From: Coenobita brevimanus
Taxonomy: Eukaryota; Arthropoda; Malacostraca; Decapoda; Coenobitidae
Assembly: GCA_032717465.1 (NCBI GenBank)
Contig: CM064670.1
Coordinates: forward strand, 13,608,431 to 13,672,430
Length of the DNA: 64,000 nucleotides
Direction: 5' to 3'
Position 1 is the stretch's first letter; each line of letters starts with the position of its first letter. The notes under the pieces were generated by a model. That model was given only the letters and a program-made list of their open reading frames with translations, did not search any database and was not told the DNA's origin. Of this stretch, positions 34,451 through 46,111 are shown one piece after another. The position numbers and the translations under genes were made by a program.

Positions 34451-36622
34451 GCAGTACTTCCTTTGGTTTTCCATGGAATGATTATTGCTTCCATGACCGG
34501 GCGTCATCTGGGTGTGCGTTGCTCATTACGGAGATTATTCTCTTGGACATGGAGGCATATATTCCTTTCTCATATCCTTTGGTCAATGAAAAAAAAAAAA
34601 AATAGGGCCTTGGTTTAATCACACTTGTCCTAATGCTGTCCACAAGAAGGAGAAGGCCCACAAAAGGTACCGGAGCAAACGCACCCCTGAATCATCGTGC
34701 TAAGTCTATTTTTCGCTCTGCTAAAAATAATTTCAGCCGTAGTAAATTCTTTCAACTCCCCAACTCGATTTATTCCCGCTCCTTCTGGCACCTTGCCAAA
34801 AAACTTTCTAACATCTTTCCCTCATCATCCTTCCCTCTTCGTATCTACTCTGATGGCTCTGTAGCTGTTTATTCTACTGATAAAGCAAACCTCTTCACTC
34901 AGACTTTCTCCTCCCATTCCACCTTGGACAATGCCGTTGCTGTTCCTCCATCACTTTCCCCTCTGACTTTCTCATGGATGACATTAAAATTTCTTCAACT
35001 GATGTATTTTCTGCCATCACTGGCCTCAATACTAACAAGGCAAATGGGCCTGATGAAGTCCCTCCTGTTGTCCTCAAGAACTGTGCTTCTGTGCTTACAC
35101 CCTGCCCAGGTAAAGTCTTTCGCCTTTGTCTATCAACTTGTAACCTTCCTTTCTGCTGGAAGTTTGCTCTCATTCAGCCTGTCCCAAGGAAGGGTGACCA
35201 TTCCCAACCCTCTAACTATCGACCAATTGTTTTAACATCCTGTGTCTCAAAAGCTTTCGAGTCAATTCTAAACAGAAAATTTTTAAAGCATCTTTCTTAT
35301 CACAACCTTCTTTCTGATCATCAGTATGGGTTCCGTCAGGGACGCTCTACTGGCGATCTTCTCACCTACCTTTCAGACTCCTGGTCATCCTCATTTCGGG
35401 ACTTTGGTGAAAGCATTGCCATTGCACTTGACATCTTAAAGGCTTTCGATCGAGTCTGGCATAAATCTTTAATTTCCAGACTGCCCTCTTACGGTTTCTA
35501 TCCTTCTATCTGTGCCTTCATCTATAGCTTCCTTTCTGGTCGTTCTATAGCCGCTGTTATAAACGGCCATCGTTCTTCTCCTATATCTATCAGCAGTGGT
35601 GTTTCTCAGGACTGTGTCCTATCACCAACTCTCTTCCTTTTATTCATCAATGACCTTCTAAGCTGTACATCTAACCCTATCCACTCATACGCTGATGATT
35701 CCACCCTTCACCTTTCCATTCAGTTCCCGCAACGTCCATCTCAGCAGTTACTTCAACAAACAAGGGATGAAGCTATGGCACACCTAATGTCTGACTTTGC
35801 TCGTATCTCCGACTGGAGTAAAAGTAGTCTTGTCGTTTTTAATGCAACAAAGACAGTTCTGACAGCTATCAACTCGATAAAATCTTCCACAGGAGTACCC
35901 TCTAATTTTTAACAATATCCAGTTCAGTCCTGCATCAACTTTAAACATACTTGGGCTTTCATTCTCTCGGGACTTAATTTGGAAAGATCAATTACATCTC
36001 TTGTAAAATCTGCTTCCAAAAGGCTAGGTGTGCTAAGCCGACTCCGTACTTTCTTTACCCCTGCACAGTTGTTGACTTTATACACGGGTTTTATTCGCCC
36101 CTGTGTAGAATTCAACTCTCATGTGTGGGGAGGCTCCCCAAATACAGCTCTTCTCAAAAGGGTGGAGTCAAAGGCTTTTTGTCTCATTAACTCTCCTTCT
36201 CTTACTGGGTCCCTTCAAGCTCTGTCTTTTCGTCGCGCTGTTGCATCTTTATCTCTTTTCAATTACTACTTCAATGGTCACTGCTCCTCTGAACTGTCTG
36301 CTTCCATCCTTCCACCTCTACGACAGTCGCTTAGAATCCGTCTAGCAACTCATCCCTTTTCTGTCCAACTCTCTAATACAAGAGTTAACCGTTACTCCCA
36401 GTCCTCCATTTATGCAACAGGTCAACTCTGGAACTGTCTCTGTCTGTATTTCCTACTTCCTATGATCTCTAGTCTTTAAAAAGCAGTGTATCCAGGCATC
36501 TAGCAATGAACGGAACTTGAATTTGGCTCTCTTTTTTACTGTTTTTGCTTTTTTTTTTTTTTGGAATGAATGGTTTCCAGGCTCCTGGCCTTTGGTTCTT
36601 TCTTCCTTGCATTACAAAAAAA
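34451..36622 (+). mobile_element. CR1/jockey-group LINE, 5'-truncated copy 1
   Basis: Starts abruptly at GCAGTACTTCCTTTGG, equivalent to about 37914 in copy 2, so the endonuclease is absent. It runs through RT to a 3' end with an A-rich tail (CATTACAAAAAAATAAAAAT). Similar throughout to copy 2 at 37041-40848, but without its internal piggyBac insertion. Clade placement within the CR1/jockey group is by motif style only. Confidence 0.85.
34974..36479 (+). pseudogene. LINE copy 1 reverse transcriptase and C-terminus
   Basis: The 34974-35912 frame contains NKANGPDEVPPVVLKNC, PVPRKGDHSQPSNYRPIVL, HQYGFRQGRSTGDLLTYL, LDILKAFDRVWHKSL and the active site as HSYADDSTLHLS. So the YADD box is intact. 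A stop at about 35912 and a shift separate the C-terminal frame (35979-36479), which has SASKRLGVLSRLRTFFTPAQ and GFIRPCVEF. It lacks the endonuclease, so it could not mobilise itself. Confidence 0.85.
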
Positions 36623-36639
36623 TAAAAATAAAAATGAAG

Positions 36640-37040
36640 GTGATGGTTGTTTACATGCTCTTTAAAAGGGAATTACCTCACAAGAGAACTCATGCTTGAC
36701 TTGTTGAAAAACCCAAAGGAAAACTTAACAAAAGTTGTCAAAAAGAACCTGACAGACTTGCATATGAACACAAAAAACTACATAGTTCAAGCAAAGCACA
36801 AGCACACGACACAATCACTAAACTGTATAAGCTATAGATGTGTGGACACCAGAACTAAATAATAATATAACAATACATCTTTATAAGTAAATAAAACGAA
36901 TGCAAAAGGAAAAGAAAAATTATATGACGATACATTTGTATCAGAACTAGTCTAAAGTCAGGACAAATACCTTGTTATTAAACTGAAGAAATGTATACAC
37001 AAATGAAGACACCTGTATGTTATCAAACTCAATAAAAAAA
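36640..37040. other. AT-rich spacer between two LINE copies
   Basis: No supported gene. A-rich runs border both LINEs (3' tail at 36615-36635 and AATAAAAAAAAGAATAAAAA at 37030-37050). Confidence 0.4.
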
Positions 37041-37049
37041 AGAATAAAA

Positions 37050-38111
37050 ATGGCATTAGTAAATCAGGCCTCGGAGTCCCCAGCGGGGGAGACCATAAAT
37101 TCCCCCACCATCTGCCCCTCACCCGGTGACGACTCTGAGAGATGTCTGGAACCACTGTCTGACTCACTTCTTCGTTTCTACAACATTTGCGGCCTTTCCT
37201 CTAACTTTCTCTCTGTCGAACACAACCTCTTCTCCTCTAAACCTTACCTTCGCTTCTTGACAGAGACAAAGCTGTCTGAGGCAACTGACAGCAAACCCTT
37301 TTCTGTTTCCTCCTACTTTCTCTATACTCATTTCCAAGCCAAAGGTGGCTGTTGTGTATATGTACGCAACGACTTATCTGGCTCTCGTGTGCATGAACTT
37401 GATTCTTCTGAATTCTCTGCTCTCTGGCTTGGGCTTTCTTGTCATTCTCTGAGTGAACATATCTGTGTTGTTTGCTTGTCTCCTAATTCTACTGACAATG
37501 AAAAGTTCTTCAATTATCTTACCTCCATGATGGAACACATTCTATCCATTTCTCCTTTCTCTGAAATCCTCATTCTAGGATATTTCAATGTTCACAACCA
37601 CCTTTGGCTCTGCTCTCCTTTCACTGATCAACCTGGTGAACAAGCCTACATCTTTTCTATCCTCAATGACCCAGAGCAGCTTGTACAGCACCCTACTCGT
37701 ATCCCTGACCGCCTTGAAGAGAGCTCCAACATACTTGACCTCTTCCTTACAACTAATCCTTCTGCTTACACTGTTAATCTTTCCTCTCCATTCGGCTCCT
37801 CCGATCACAACCTTATTACCTTAACCTGTCCTATCGGTCAGGTACGGCCTGTGGACCCTCCAAAGAAACGTCATCTGTGGTATTTTGGAGCTGCAGATTG
37901 GGAGGCCATCAGGCAGTACTTCTTTGATTTTCCTTGGAATGATTGTTGCTTCCATGGCCGGGAGCCATCTGAGTGTCCCTTGCGCATTACGGAGGTCATT
38001 CTCTCAGGCATGGAAGCATACATTCCCTTCTCACATCCTTTGACTAATGCAAGAAAGCCTTGGTTTAATCACACTTGTTCAAATGCTGTCCACAACAAGG
38101 AGGGCCTATAA
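37050..38111 (+). pseudogene. LINE copy 2 endonuclease
   Basis: APE-type endonuclease of about 350 codons, from [13 protein letters not shown]. Visible are [15 protein letters not shown] at the start, FLTETKLSE (catalytic Glu region), [14 protein letters not shown] where GDFN is usual (Asp to Tyr), LDLFLTTNP, and GSSDHNLIT (SDH box intact). The mutated Asp makes nicking unlikely. It ends with a frameshift into the RT-bearing frame. Confidence 0.85.
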
Positions 38112-39338
38112 AAGGTACCAGAGCCAACACACCCCTGAATCACACCTTCGTTATGTTTCTGCCTGGAATTGTGCTAAGTCTGTTCTTCGGTCTGCTAAAA
38201 TAATTTCATCTGTACTAAATGCTCTTAACTCTCCAACTCGAATTCTTCCCGCTCCTTGTGGCACGTTGCCAAAAACCTTTCTAACAAGTTTACCTCATCA
38301 ACCTTCCATCCTGTTTTCTCTTCTGATGACTCTGTAGCTATTTCTTCTACTGATAAAGCAGACCTCTTCACTCAGATTTTCTCCTCCGATTCCACCTTAG
38401 ACGATTCCGGTGCTGTTCCTCCATCACTTCCCCCTCAGAATTCTCATGGCTGACATTAAAATTTCTTCAGCTGATGTATTTTCTGCCATGATTGGCCTTA
38501 ATACTAACAAGGCATATGGGCCTCATGGAGTCCCTCCTGTTGACCGCAAGAACTGTGCTTTAGTGCTTACTCCCTGCCTAAATAATCTCTTTGGCCTTTG
38601 TCTCTCAACTAGTACCTTTCCTTCTTTCTGGAGCTTTGCTCTCATTCGGCCAGTCCCAAAGAAGGGTGACCGCTCCCAACTCTCTAACTATCGTCCAATT
38701 GCTTTAACATCCTGTGTCTCGAAAGTTTTCGAGTCAATTCTTAACAGAAAAATTTTAAAGCATCTTTCCTATCACAACCTTCTTTCTGATCATCAGTATG
38801 GGTTCCATCAGGGACGCTCCACTGGCGATCTTCTCACTTACCTTTCAGACTCCTGGTCATCCTCATTTCGGGAATTTGGCGAAAGCTTTGTCATTGCACT
38901 TGACGTCTCAAAGATTTTCAGTCGAGTCTGGCATAAATCTTTAATTTCCAGACTGCCCTCTTACTGTTTCTATCCTTCTATCTGTGCCTTCATTTATAGC
39001 TTCCTTTTTGGTCGTTCTATAGCCGCTGTTGTAGACGGCCATCGTTCTTCTACTAGATCTATCAACAGTGGTGTTTCTCAGGGCTCTGTCCTATCACCAA
39101 CTCTCTTCCTATTATTCATCAATGAAATTCTAAGCTGTACATCTAACCTTACCCACTCGAACGCTGATGATTCCACCCTTCACCTTTCCATTCGGTTCCC
39201 GCAACGCCCATATCTGCAGTTACTTCAACAAACAAGGGATGAAGCTATGGAACACCTAATATCTGACTTGGCTTGTATCTCTGACTGGGGTAAAAATAAT
39301 CTTGCTGTTTTTAATGCATCAAAAACTCAGTTCTGACA
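38111..39338 (+). pseudogene. LINE copy 2 reverse transcriptase
   Basis: RT frame mostly at 38410-39336: NKAYGPHGVPPVDRKNC, PVPKKGDRSQLSNYRPIAL, HQYGFHQGRSTGDLLTYL, SGVSQGSVLSPTLFLLFIN and an active site reading HSNADDSTLH (Tyr to Asn in YADD). The upstream part (38047-38453) is in other frames. The following element insertion separates it from its C-terminal part. Confidence 0.85.
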
Positions 39339-39386
39339 CCTATCAACCCGACACAATCTTCCACATGAGTACCCACCAATGTTTAA

Positions 39387-40134
39387 CCCGAAACGTCCCG
39401 TCGACGTATGGGTACGTTGCAACATTTTGCATTTGTCAGTCCCGTTGACATACTGGTACATTGTGCAATTGCAAGGTCCCTAATTTGCACAATTTTCAAT
39501 TTTCGCGCATGATTTTTCGTACGTATACACGGGACACCTTCTTCTATTCCTCTACAAGATGCCAAGCAGGGACAATGCCTTACACCGCATAACCTCCCCC
39601 CCCCATTGTCTCGGCAATTCACCTGTTACCAGTGACCTGGCCAATAAAGACATTCAGGGCCAGGGTGATTCCCCAATCGATGACAATGTGGAGGACAAAG
39701 TTTACATAGCATTAGAGGAAGAAACCGTCAGAAATGATGATCAAGTAATGTGGCAAAAGAAGGTCAGGAATGGTGATGAGTTAGTGAGTGAAACAATGCT
39801 TATAATGCCTATATTACTGTTTGAAAACCAATATACTCTCGTACTACATATAAATTCGTACCCAATAAATAAATAAATACCGTTTATGAGTGATGTGGAA
39901 TAGTTATCCTCCCATAGAACTCGCTTGCTTTGCAGCCAGCCTGATAGAAAACCTTGTAAGGTAAGGAGGTACTCCTACCTGTCTCGAGTATTTTAAACCT
40001 CAGGTGAGCGATTTCTCTATGAATTTTCGATGTTTCTCACCAAAAGCGGAGGTTTTAGTTTAAAAAAAAAAAAATCCAAAAATGGTCGGGACTCGGGGGT
40101 GTCGGAGGTGCGAAAGTGCTCGGGACGTGATGGG
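39387..40134 (+). mobile_element. piggyBac-like element, non-autonomous (748 bp)
   Basis: Flanked by TTAA at 39383-39386 and 40135-40138, the target-site duplication of piggyBac elements. Termini are imperfect inverted repeats: CCCGAAACGTCCCG on the left and the complement of CGGGACGTGATGGG on the right, sharing CCC and ACGTCCCG. The host LINE reads continuously across the point once the element and one TTAA are set aside. A 105-codon frame (39559-39876) with an acidic segment (DDNVEDKVYIALEEE) may be a remnant of a transposase N-terminus, but no catalytic domain is present. Strand is arbitrary. Confidence 0.85.
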
Positions 40135-40138
40135 TTAA

Positions 40139-40757
40139 TAATATCCAGCTCAATCCTGCATCATCCTTGAACATGCTTGGGCTTTCATTCACTTTGGACT
40201 TATCTTGGAAAGATCATATTGCAACTCTTGTAAAACCTGCTTCCAAGAGATTAGGTGTGCTAAGCCGACTCCATACCTTCTTTACCCCTGCACAGTTGTT
40301 GACTTTATACACGGGTTTTATTCGCCCCTGTTTAGAGTACAACTCTCATGTGTGGAGAGGCTCCCCACATACAGCTCTTCTCAATAGGGTGGAGTCTAAG
40401 GCTTTTCATCTCATTAACTCTCGTCCTCTTACTGGCTCCCTTCAACCTCTGTCTCTTTGCCGCACTATTGGATCTTTATATCTTTTCTATCGCTACTTCA
40501 ATGGTCACTGCTCCTCTGAACTGTCTGCTTGCATCCCTCCACCTCTACGACGGGTGCATAGCACCCGTCTAGCAACAAATTCTCATCCCTTTTCTGTTCA
40601 ACTCTCTAATGCAAGAGTTAACCGTTACTCCCAGTCCTTGATTTATGCAACATGTCAACTCTGGAACTGTCTCCTTCTGTCTGTATTTCCTACTTCCTAT
40701 GATCTCCAGACTTTCAAATGCAGTGTGTCCAGGCATGTCGAAATGAACGGATCTTGA
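40139..40757 (+). pseudogene. LINE copy 2, C-terminal region
   Basis: An open frame of 196 codons with SFTLDLSWKDHIATLVKPAS, RLGVLSRLHTFFTPAQLLTL, GFIRPCLEYNSHVW and SFDLQTFKCSVSRH-like ending. It corresponds to 35940-36479 in copy 1 and is cut off from its RT by the piggyBac-like insertion. Confidence 0.8.
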
Positions 40758-41021
40758 ATCTGGCTCTCTTTTGTACTGTTTTTGTTTTTTCTTGAAAGGA
40801 ACGTTTTGCAGGCACTGGCCTTTGGTTCCTTCTTTCTTGCATTTAAAAAAAATCCCTCCATGTAAGCTACACATAAAAACCCTGGAACACTTCATTGTAT
40901 ACTACGCACCACTTCAAGCAGCCACGGATTTTGGGAAGGGGGGAGGCTGGGAGATGTACGCCTCCTATGTTATCAGACCCATTTTTACCTATAATAAAAG
41001 AACAATATTATTTACAAAAGT

Positions 41022-43318
41022 CTATCTATCTATCTATCTACCTATAGCCCGACGCCCAAATCCTGCAAAGGGTGGCCGCAGACAAAACGCCTCCAAGTCG
41101 CTCTGTCACCCACCATTCCCACCATTTGACTGCCCTCCCCCCAACTCACTCCCCCCTCCCTCATATACCTCTCAGCTCCATCCCTCCACCTCGTCCTTGG
41201 TCTTCCCCTCCCTCTCCCTCCCTCCACTTCACCTTCATACATCCTGTTAGTCAGTCTCTCATTCTCCATTCTCTCCACATGTCCAAACCACCTCAGTGTA
41301 TTTCTCCTTATCTTCTCAACCACATCCACATCCACCCCACAACGTTCTTTCACTTCTTTCGCCAAACTGTCCGTCCATGTAACTCCACATGCTCCTCTCA
41401 GGTAACTATTTCCATTGCTCTCACTCTTGACTTGTTGCCCTCTAGCAAGGTCCACGCCTCACTTCCATACGTCAGGGTAGGGATCACAATACTATCATGC
41501 AGTGACTTCTTGACTTCAATACTCACCTCTCTATTTCTCATCACTGTTTTCAGTGAACCAACAACCTTCCTTCCCTGCTGTATCCTTTCAAATACTTCAT
41601 CCCCAAAACTTCCATCCTTCCTCATCACACTACCCAAGTACTTGAATGCACTCACATTCTTCATATCTTCACCATCAACCTCACTGTGCATTCTGTGACT
41701 TCATTCCTCTCAAACACCATAAATTTACTCTTGTTTACGTTAACTTTCAGATTCCCCTTCTTACACACTGTCCCTCATTCATTTACCAAACCGTGCAACT
41801 CCCATTTATCTTCACTCAACAATATTGTATCATCAGCAAACAGCAACACCGGAATCTTTCACACCTCACCCTCATTCACTAGAGCCACCCCCACATCCAC
41901 TGCCCTACCTTGCACCTCCTTTACAACCCCATCCATGAATATATTAAACAGCCATGGAGACATCACACATCCCTGTTTCAGTCCCACATTTAGATCAAAG
42001 AACTCACTCAGCTCACCATCCACCCGCACCGTAGCCCTACCTCCCTCGTACATACTCTTCACAGCACTCAGCAATTTCCCATCCACTCCATAAATTATAT
42101 TCTTAAAACCTTCCACAGACCTAGCCTATCTACTCCGTCATATGCTTTCTCCAAGTCCATGAAGGCAGCATACACTTTCCTTCCCTTCTCTAGATACTTC
42201 TCCACTAAACATCTTAGAACAAATATCTGATCTACACACGCTTTTCCCTTCCTAAATCCCCCTTGTTCTTCTCCAACTAGCTCCTCTCTTATATGCCTAA
42301 CCCCATCATTAAGTATTCTATCATATATTTTCCAACCACACTAAGAAGGCAAATGCCCCTATAGTTACCACATACTTTTCTCTCCCCTTTTCCTTTGTAT
42401 AATGAACAATTATACCTGATTTCCAGGCCTCTGGAACCCTTCCCTCTTCACAAGCCAATCTACACAACTTCCATATCCACTCCACAACAATCCCACCCCC
42501 ATACTTCAGCATTTCACTACGCATCCCATCAATTCCTGGGGCCTTTCCCATCTTGATCTTCTTCATTGCTTCAACTACTTTTGCCCTACTGATCTCTTCC
42601 ACCCTCCTCTCATCTCTTCTTCTCCCAGTCATTCCACAGCCACTTATACTCGCTCTGCTCTCGCTCTCTACATTCAACAAATCCCCAAAGTGCTCCTTCC
42701 ATCTCCTCATTTTCTCTCTCTTCTCCACCAAGCATCTATTATTCCTATCTTTCACTCCCCTACTGTTTCCCCTTTCACCCTGTCTTACTTTCTTTACCTC
42801 CTTCCAAAACTATTTCTTACTCTCCTCCCATTTCACACTCAGATTCCTCCAAAACTCTTCATCCACTCTCATCTTACACTCCTTCACCAATCTCTTCACC
42901 TCCCTTCTCCTGCTCACATATATACCTCTCTCTTCTCTCTTTCATCTTCTCCCCTACCTACTGTATACTCTCTAGCCAGTCTTTATATGCCTTCTTCCTT
43001 TGTTCCACAGCTCGTTTCACCACATCATTCCACCATGCTGTCCCTCGCACACTCCTGCATCTCCTTCTCACTCCACAAACCACCTCGCACGCTGCGCCTA
43101 TCTCTTCCGTGAATATCTTGTATACGTCTTCCACCCTTTCCATGTGCTCTAACTCCTACTTTCCCAATCTTTCTTCCACCATGCTCTTATACTCTGCCAT
43201 TTTCTCACTATCTCAACTTCTCCACTCTTCTCACAGGAGCTGTTTCTTCCTGTTTTCCCTCTTAACCCATTTTCTTCCAGCCTTACCTTGGCCATCACTA
43301 TAAAGTGGCCGCAGCGAG
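41022..43318 (-). mobile_element. RTE-like LINE, 3' piece of a split copy
   Basis: From the GATA tail and 3' terminus (CTATAGCCCGACGCC) through the C-terminus (SYLRGACGVTWTDSL, LRWFGHVERMEN) and RT (FADD visible at about 41835; LKQGCVMSPWLFN; KMGKAPGIDGMRSEMLK) to the end of the endonuclease at about 43310. It stops where the DD82E transposon begins. The rest of the same LINE continues at 46765-47333. Many frameshifts. Confidence 0.85.
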
Positions 43319-43422
43319 AAATGAACGCCAGGGTGTGGTCAGGGGCTTGACCGGGATTCCCCCAGTCCTGCCACGTCTCCACATGTCACCAGCCCGCTCT
43401 CCATCCTCGCCCCTTACTCGCA

Positions 43423-43454
<32 letters not shown>

Positions 43455-43495
43455 AATAGTGTACTTCCGAATTTTTTCTCTCTCTCTCTGAAAAG

Positions 43496-43559
43496 TAGGT
43501 AGGTAGGTAGGTAGGAAGGTAGGTAGGTAAGTTGGTAGGTAGGGAAGTAGGTAGGTAGG

Positions 43560-43591
<32 letters not shown>

Positions 43592-43597
43592 GGTAGC

Positions 43598-43644
<47 letters not shown>

Positions 43645-43660
43645 ATTTTTTTCTCTCTCT
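43496..43660. repeat. Compound microsatellite (TAGG)n-(GATA)n-(CA)n-(CT)n
   Basis: Lies inside the left inverted repeat of the DD82E element. It separates two copies of a CTCTCTGAaAAnTAGTGTA-type segment, so part of the repeat was duplicated before or during expansion. Apparent ORFs here are simple-sequence artefacts. Confidence 0.9.
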
Positions 43661-43786
43661 CTCTCTGAAAAGTAGTGTATTTCCGAAATTATTTTGGCTT
43701 TTTTTCCACACCACCATTGAGGTAAAAGTCTAGGCGCGTTTTTTTTATAGAGGTTTCCCCATGAGGCATAATCCTCTCTCTGATAT

Positions 43787-45118
43787 TTAGTCCGAAAATT
43801 CATCGGAGAATTCATCGGAGCTTTCTGAAATGTGTATGATGAATGAATCCACATACATTTCAATTGCTCTGTCTTGCTTCGTGTCGTGTTCCTGAAGTTC
43901 TTCGGCATGTCTGACTGCTTGTTTCCAGTTTTCTGGGGTGACGGCACTTATGGCTTCTGTAACCAGAGGTTTGAGGTCAACCATTTTAAAGCTGTTCCTT
44001 TTCGCTATGTAGCACTTCACTTGAGCCCAGATCAGCTCTATGGGATTATATTGGCAGTGGTACGGTGGTAATCTCACGACGCGATGGCCTGCTTCTATAG
44101 CAATTGTATCTGTCACATATCTTTTCGTGTCCGTACGGTAAGTCTTTGTCAGCTCATATAACTCAGCTTTTGACAAAGCATCACTGACTGCAACTCCCTT
44201 TTGCATCAGCCAGTTCTTGATGTCGGCTTTTCTCCATGAAGATGTAGGCAATTTCTCCACTTGTCTGCTATGGTACGATGCATTATCCATCACAATGACT
44301 GAGTTTGGTGGAATGTTGGGTAGCAGCTGCATACGGAACCATTCTTCAAAAACTGTAGCATTCATCTGATGGTGGTAATCACCATCATTTTTTGCTTGAA
44401 ACACCAGCTCACCATTATTGATGAAACCGTCTGCTGTTCCAGCATGGAGAATAATCAGTCGTGCTCCTTTTCCTGTGGGCGGCTTAACTCCTGTTGCTCC
44501 TTGAGATGAAGTATCAGTCGAGCACTTTCCAACTGTGTAGTTTTGGTTCACCCAAGTTTCATCAAGGTAAACAAAGGTGTGGCCGGACTGTTTAAGCTGC
44601 CGCATTTCTCTTAAAAATCTTGACCGAGCTGCAGCGACATCAGTTCTTTCCATAAGGAATCTTCGGCCATCAACCTTTGCAAATCTGAATCCTGTTTTGA
44701 GCAGGACCTTGCGAAGGGAAGTTTCGCTACCACAGTAGCCGATTTTTTCACTGAGCTCTTCTTTTATTTTGTACACAGTTGGAATTTCTTTCCTCTCATA
44801 AAACCCCAAGACAGTTCTTCTCAATACACACTTGTCAAAGTCATCAAAACCTGTAACAGGTTCAGCACGAATCTTCCTCTTTGGTGAGGTGAACGTGGGT
44901 TTCTGTGGTGCAGCTTGAGATGAAGAACAAATTCTTCTGACTGTTGATTCGCTTGTCTTGGTGGCCATAGCTGTGCGTGCAACTGCTTTTGAGAGTGGCA
45001 TTAAAGGTGCTCCATTTTCCTTTTCTTCTAAGAAGAACCTGCTTACGTTGTAGATAACAGCCTTAGCTTGGCTGTGAAGGTGGCCATATGGCGAGCTTGA
45101 AACAGGAGAACGATCCAT
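43787..45118 (-). CDS. DD82E-type transposase (Tc1/mariner superfamily, Sailor-like)
   Basis: An uninterrupted frame of 443 codons from the ATG at 45118; an upstream in-frame extension to 45223 is less likely to be translated. Numbering from that ATG: a helix-turn-helix DNA-binding region at about 40-65 (PLSKAVARTAMATKTSESTV), then the DDE domain. The first Asp is in YLDETWVNQ (about 186), the second in VIVMDNASYHS (about 278) and the Glu in NPIELIWAQ (about 361). There are 82 residues between the second Asp and the Glu, the spacing of the DD82E (Sailor) group as I recall it. The insert contains a SAP-like KADIKNWLMQKGV stretch. The C-terminus is acidic (ESSDEFSDEFSD). All three catalytic residues are present, so it may encode active protein; one TIR is split, which affects mobility of this copy but not the enzyme. 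Confidence 0.88.
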   Translation of the reverse strand: MDRSPVSSSPYGHLHSQAKAVIYNVSRFFLEEKENGAPLMPLSKAVARTAMATKTSESTVRRICSSSQAAPQKPTFTSPKRKIRAEPVTGFDDFDKCVLRRTVLGFYERKEIPTVYKIKEELSEKIGYCGSETSLRKVLLKTGFRFAKVDGRRFLMERTDVAAARSRFLREMRQLKQSGHTFVYLDETWVNQNYTVGKCSTDTSSQGATGVKPPTGKGARLIILHAGTADGFINNGELVFQAKNDGDYHHQMNATVFEEWFRMQLLPNIPPNSVIVMDNASYHSRQVEKLPTSSWRKADIKNWLMQKGVAVSDALSKAELYELTKTYRTDTKRYVTDTIAIEAGHRVVRLPPYHCQYNPIELIWAQVKCYIAKRNSFKMVDLKPLVTEAISAVTPENWKQAVRHAEELQEHDTKQDRAIEMYVDSFIIHISESSDEFSDEFSD

Positions 45119-45440
45119 AGCGAGACTGTACTTGTCTGAGGGCAGGTCAGTTCTGGCGAGTGTATAATTATAGGTCAGGCGGAGGTATCGGCAAAGCCGC
45201 ACTCCCCCGCTCATATGCCACATTTAGGAGGAGGGGGAAACCTTTATACAGAAAACTCTCCTTGATTTTTACCTCAGTGGTGGTGTGGAACAAAAGTCAT
45301 AATAATTTCATAATTAGTTTCGGAAATACACCAGTTTATATAGAAACCGAGAGAGAAAGAGAAAGCCAGAGACACAGGGTAAGGATCATGGAGCGGGGCT
45401 CCAGCGGTGGCCGATGGTCGGTGACATGTGGATATGGCTA

Positions 45441-46022
45441 TAGTCTGACAGATCGAAACGTAGGGTTTTGGTGGAGTCACCCCCTCCCTGCACTGTTGCC
45501 ACGTTTCCGAGCTGACCTCTCCATCAGCGATGACCTTGACACTGTTTCCCTCTTGTGATCTCCGTTTTTCTAATACCCCCTATACCCCTGCCACCAACAC
45601 CCCCTATACCCCTACCCCCAACAACACCCCCATCAACAACACCCGCTATACCTCCACCACCAACACCTCCTATAAATATAGACCCCCACCATCAACACCT
45701 GTATAATAATTAGCCGTTGATAATTGCTATACTTTTATTGAGAGCATACATTCTACCCTATTGCTCAAACTCCCTAATCTTACAATCCCATCTGTCTTAA
45801 TCCTTCCCACTGCCTTCGTTCCTAAATCCCTTAATTGATCTATTTTTAACCTAAGTGTCCCCACACCTTTTAAACCATTTACCTCTCTGTCACTATTCTC
45901 CACCATATGTATCAACTTGTATTATATTGTGTATAGAACTTTCATACTGTATGCTGTACTACTGTATAATGTATAAGAATACCCACTGTTTAGTGGAAAT
46001 AAAGTTTTATTATTATTATTAT

Positions 46023-46111
<89 letters not shown>

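Larger units (their letters stand above)
37041..40848 (+). mobile_element. CR1/jockey-group LINE, longer copy 2, interrupted
   Basis: Has an endonuclease (37050-38111), RT (about 38111-39338) and C-terminal region (40139-40757), then a 3' tail with CTGGCCTTTGGTTCCTTC and an A run at about 40841. A 748-bp piggyBac-like element sits between RT and C-terminus at the point equivalent to 35911 of copy 1. A frameshift lies near 38100. The 5' end is near the ATG at 37050; whether further 5' sequence is missing is unknown. Confidence 0.88.

Noticed and set aside
34245..34507. Repetitive CFIVISLVLHCYIP-type membrane protein
   Set aside because: It arises from a 22-bp tandem repeat read in rotating frames; it has no flanking coding signal.
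43298..43717. Arg/Glu- and Cys/Val-rich ORFs
   Set aside because: Translations of (CT)n, (CA)n and (GATA)n microsatellites within a transposon terminal repeat.
45727..45915. 62-codon minus frame repeated identically at 49731-49919 as a conserved small gene
   Set aside because: The identity reflects two recent copies of a non-coding TIR element, not selection on a protein.
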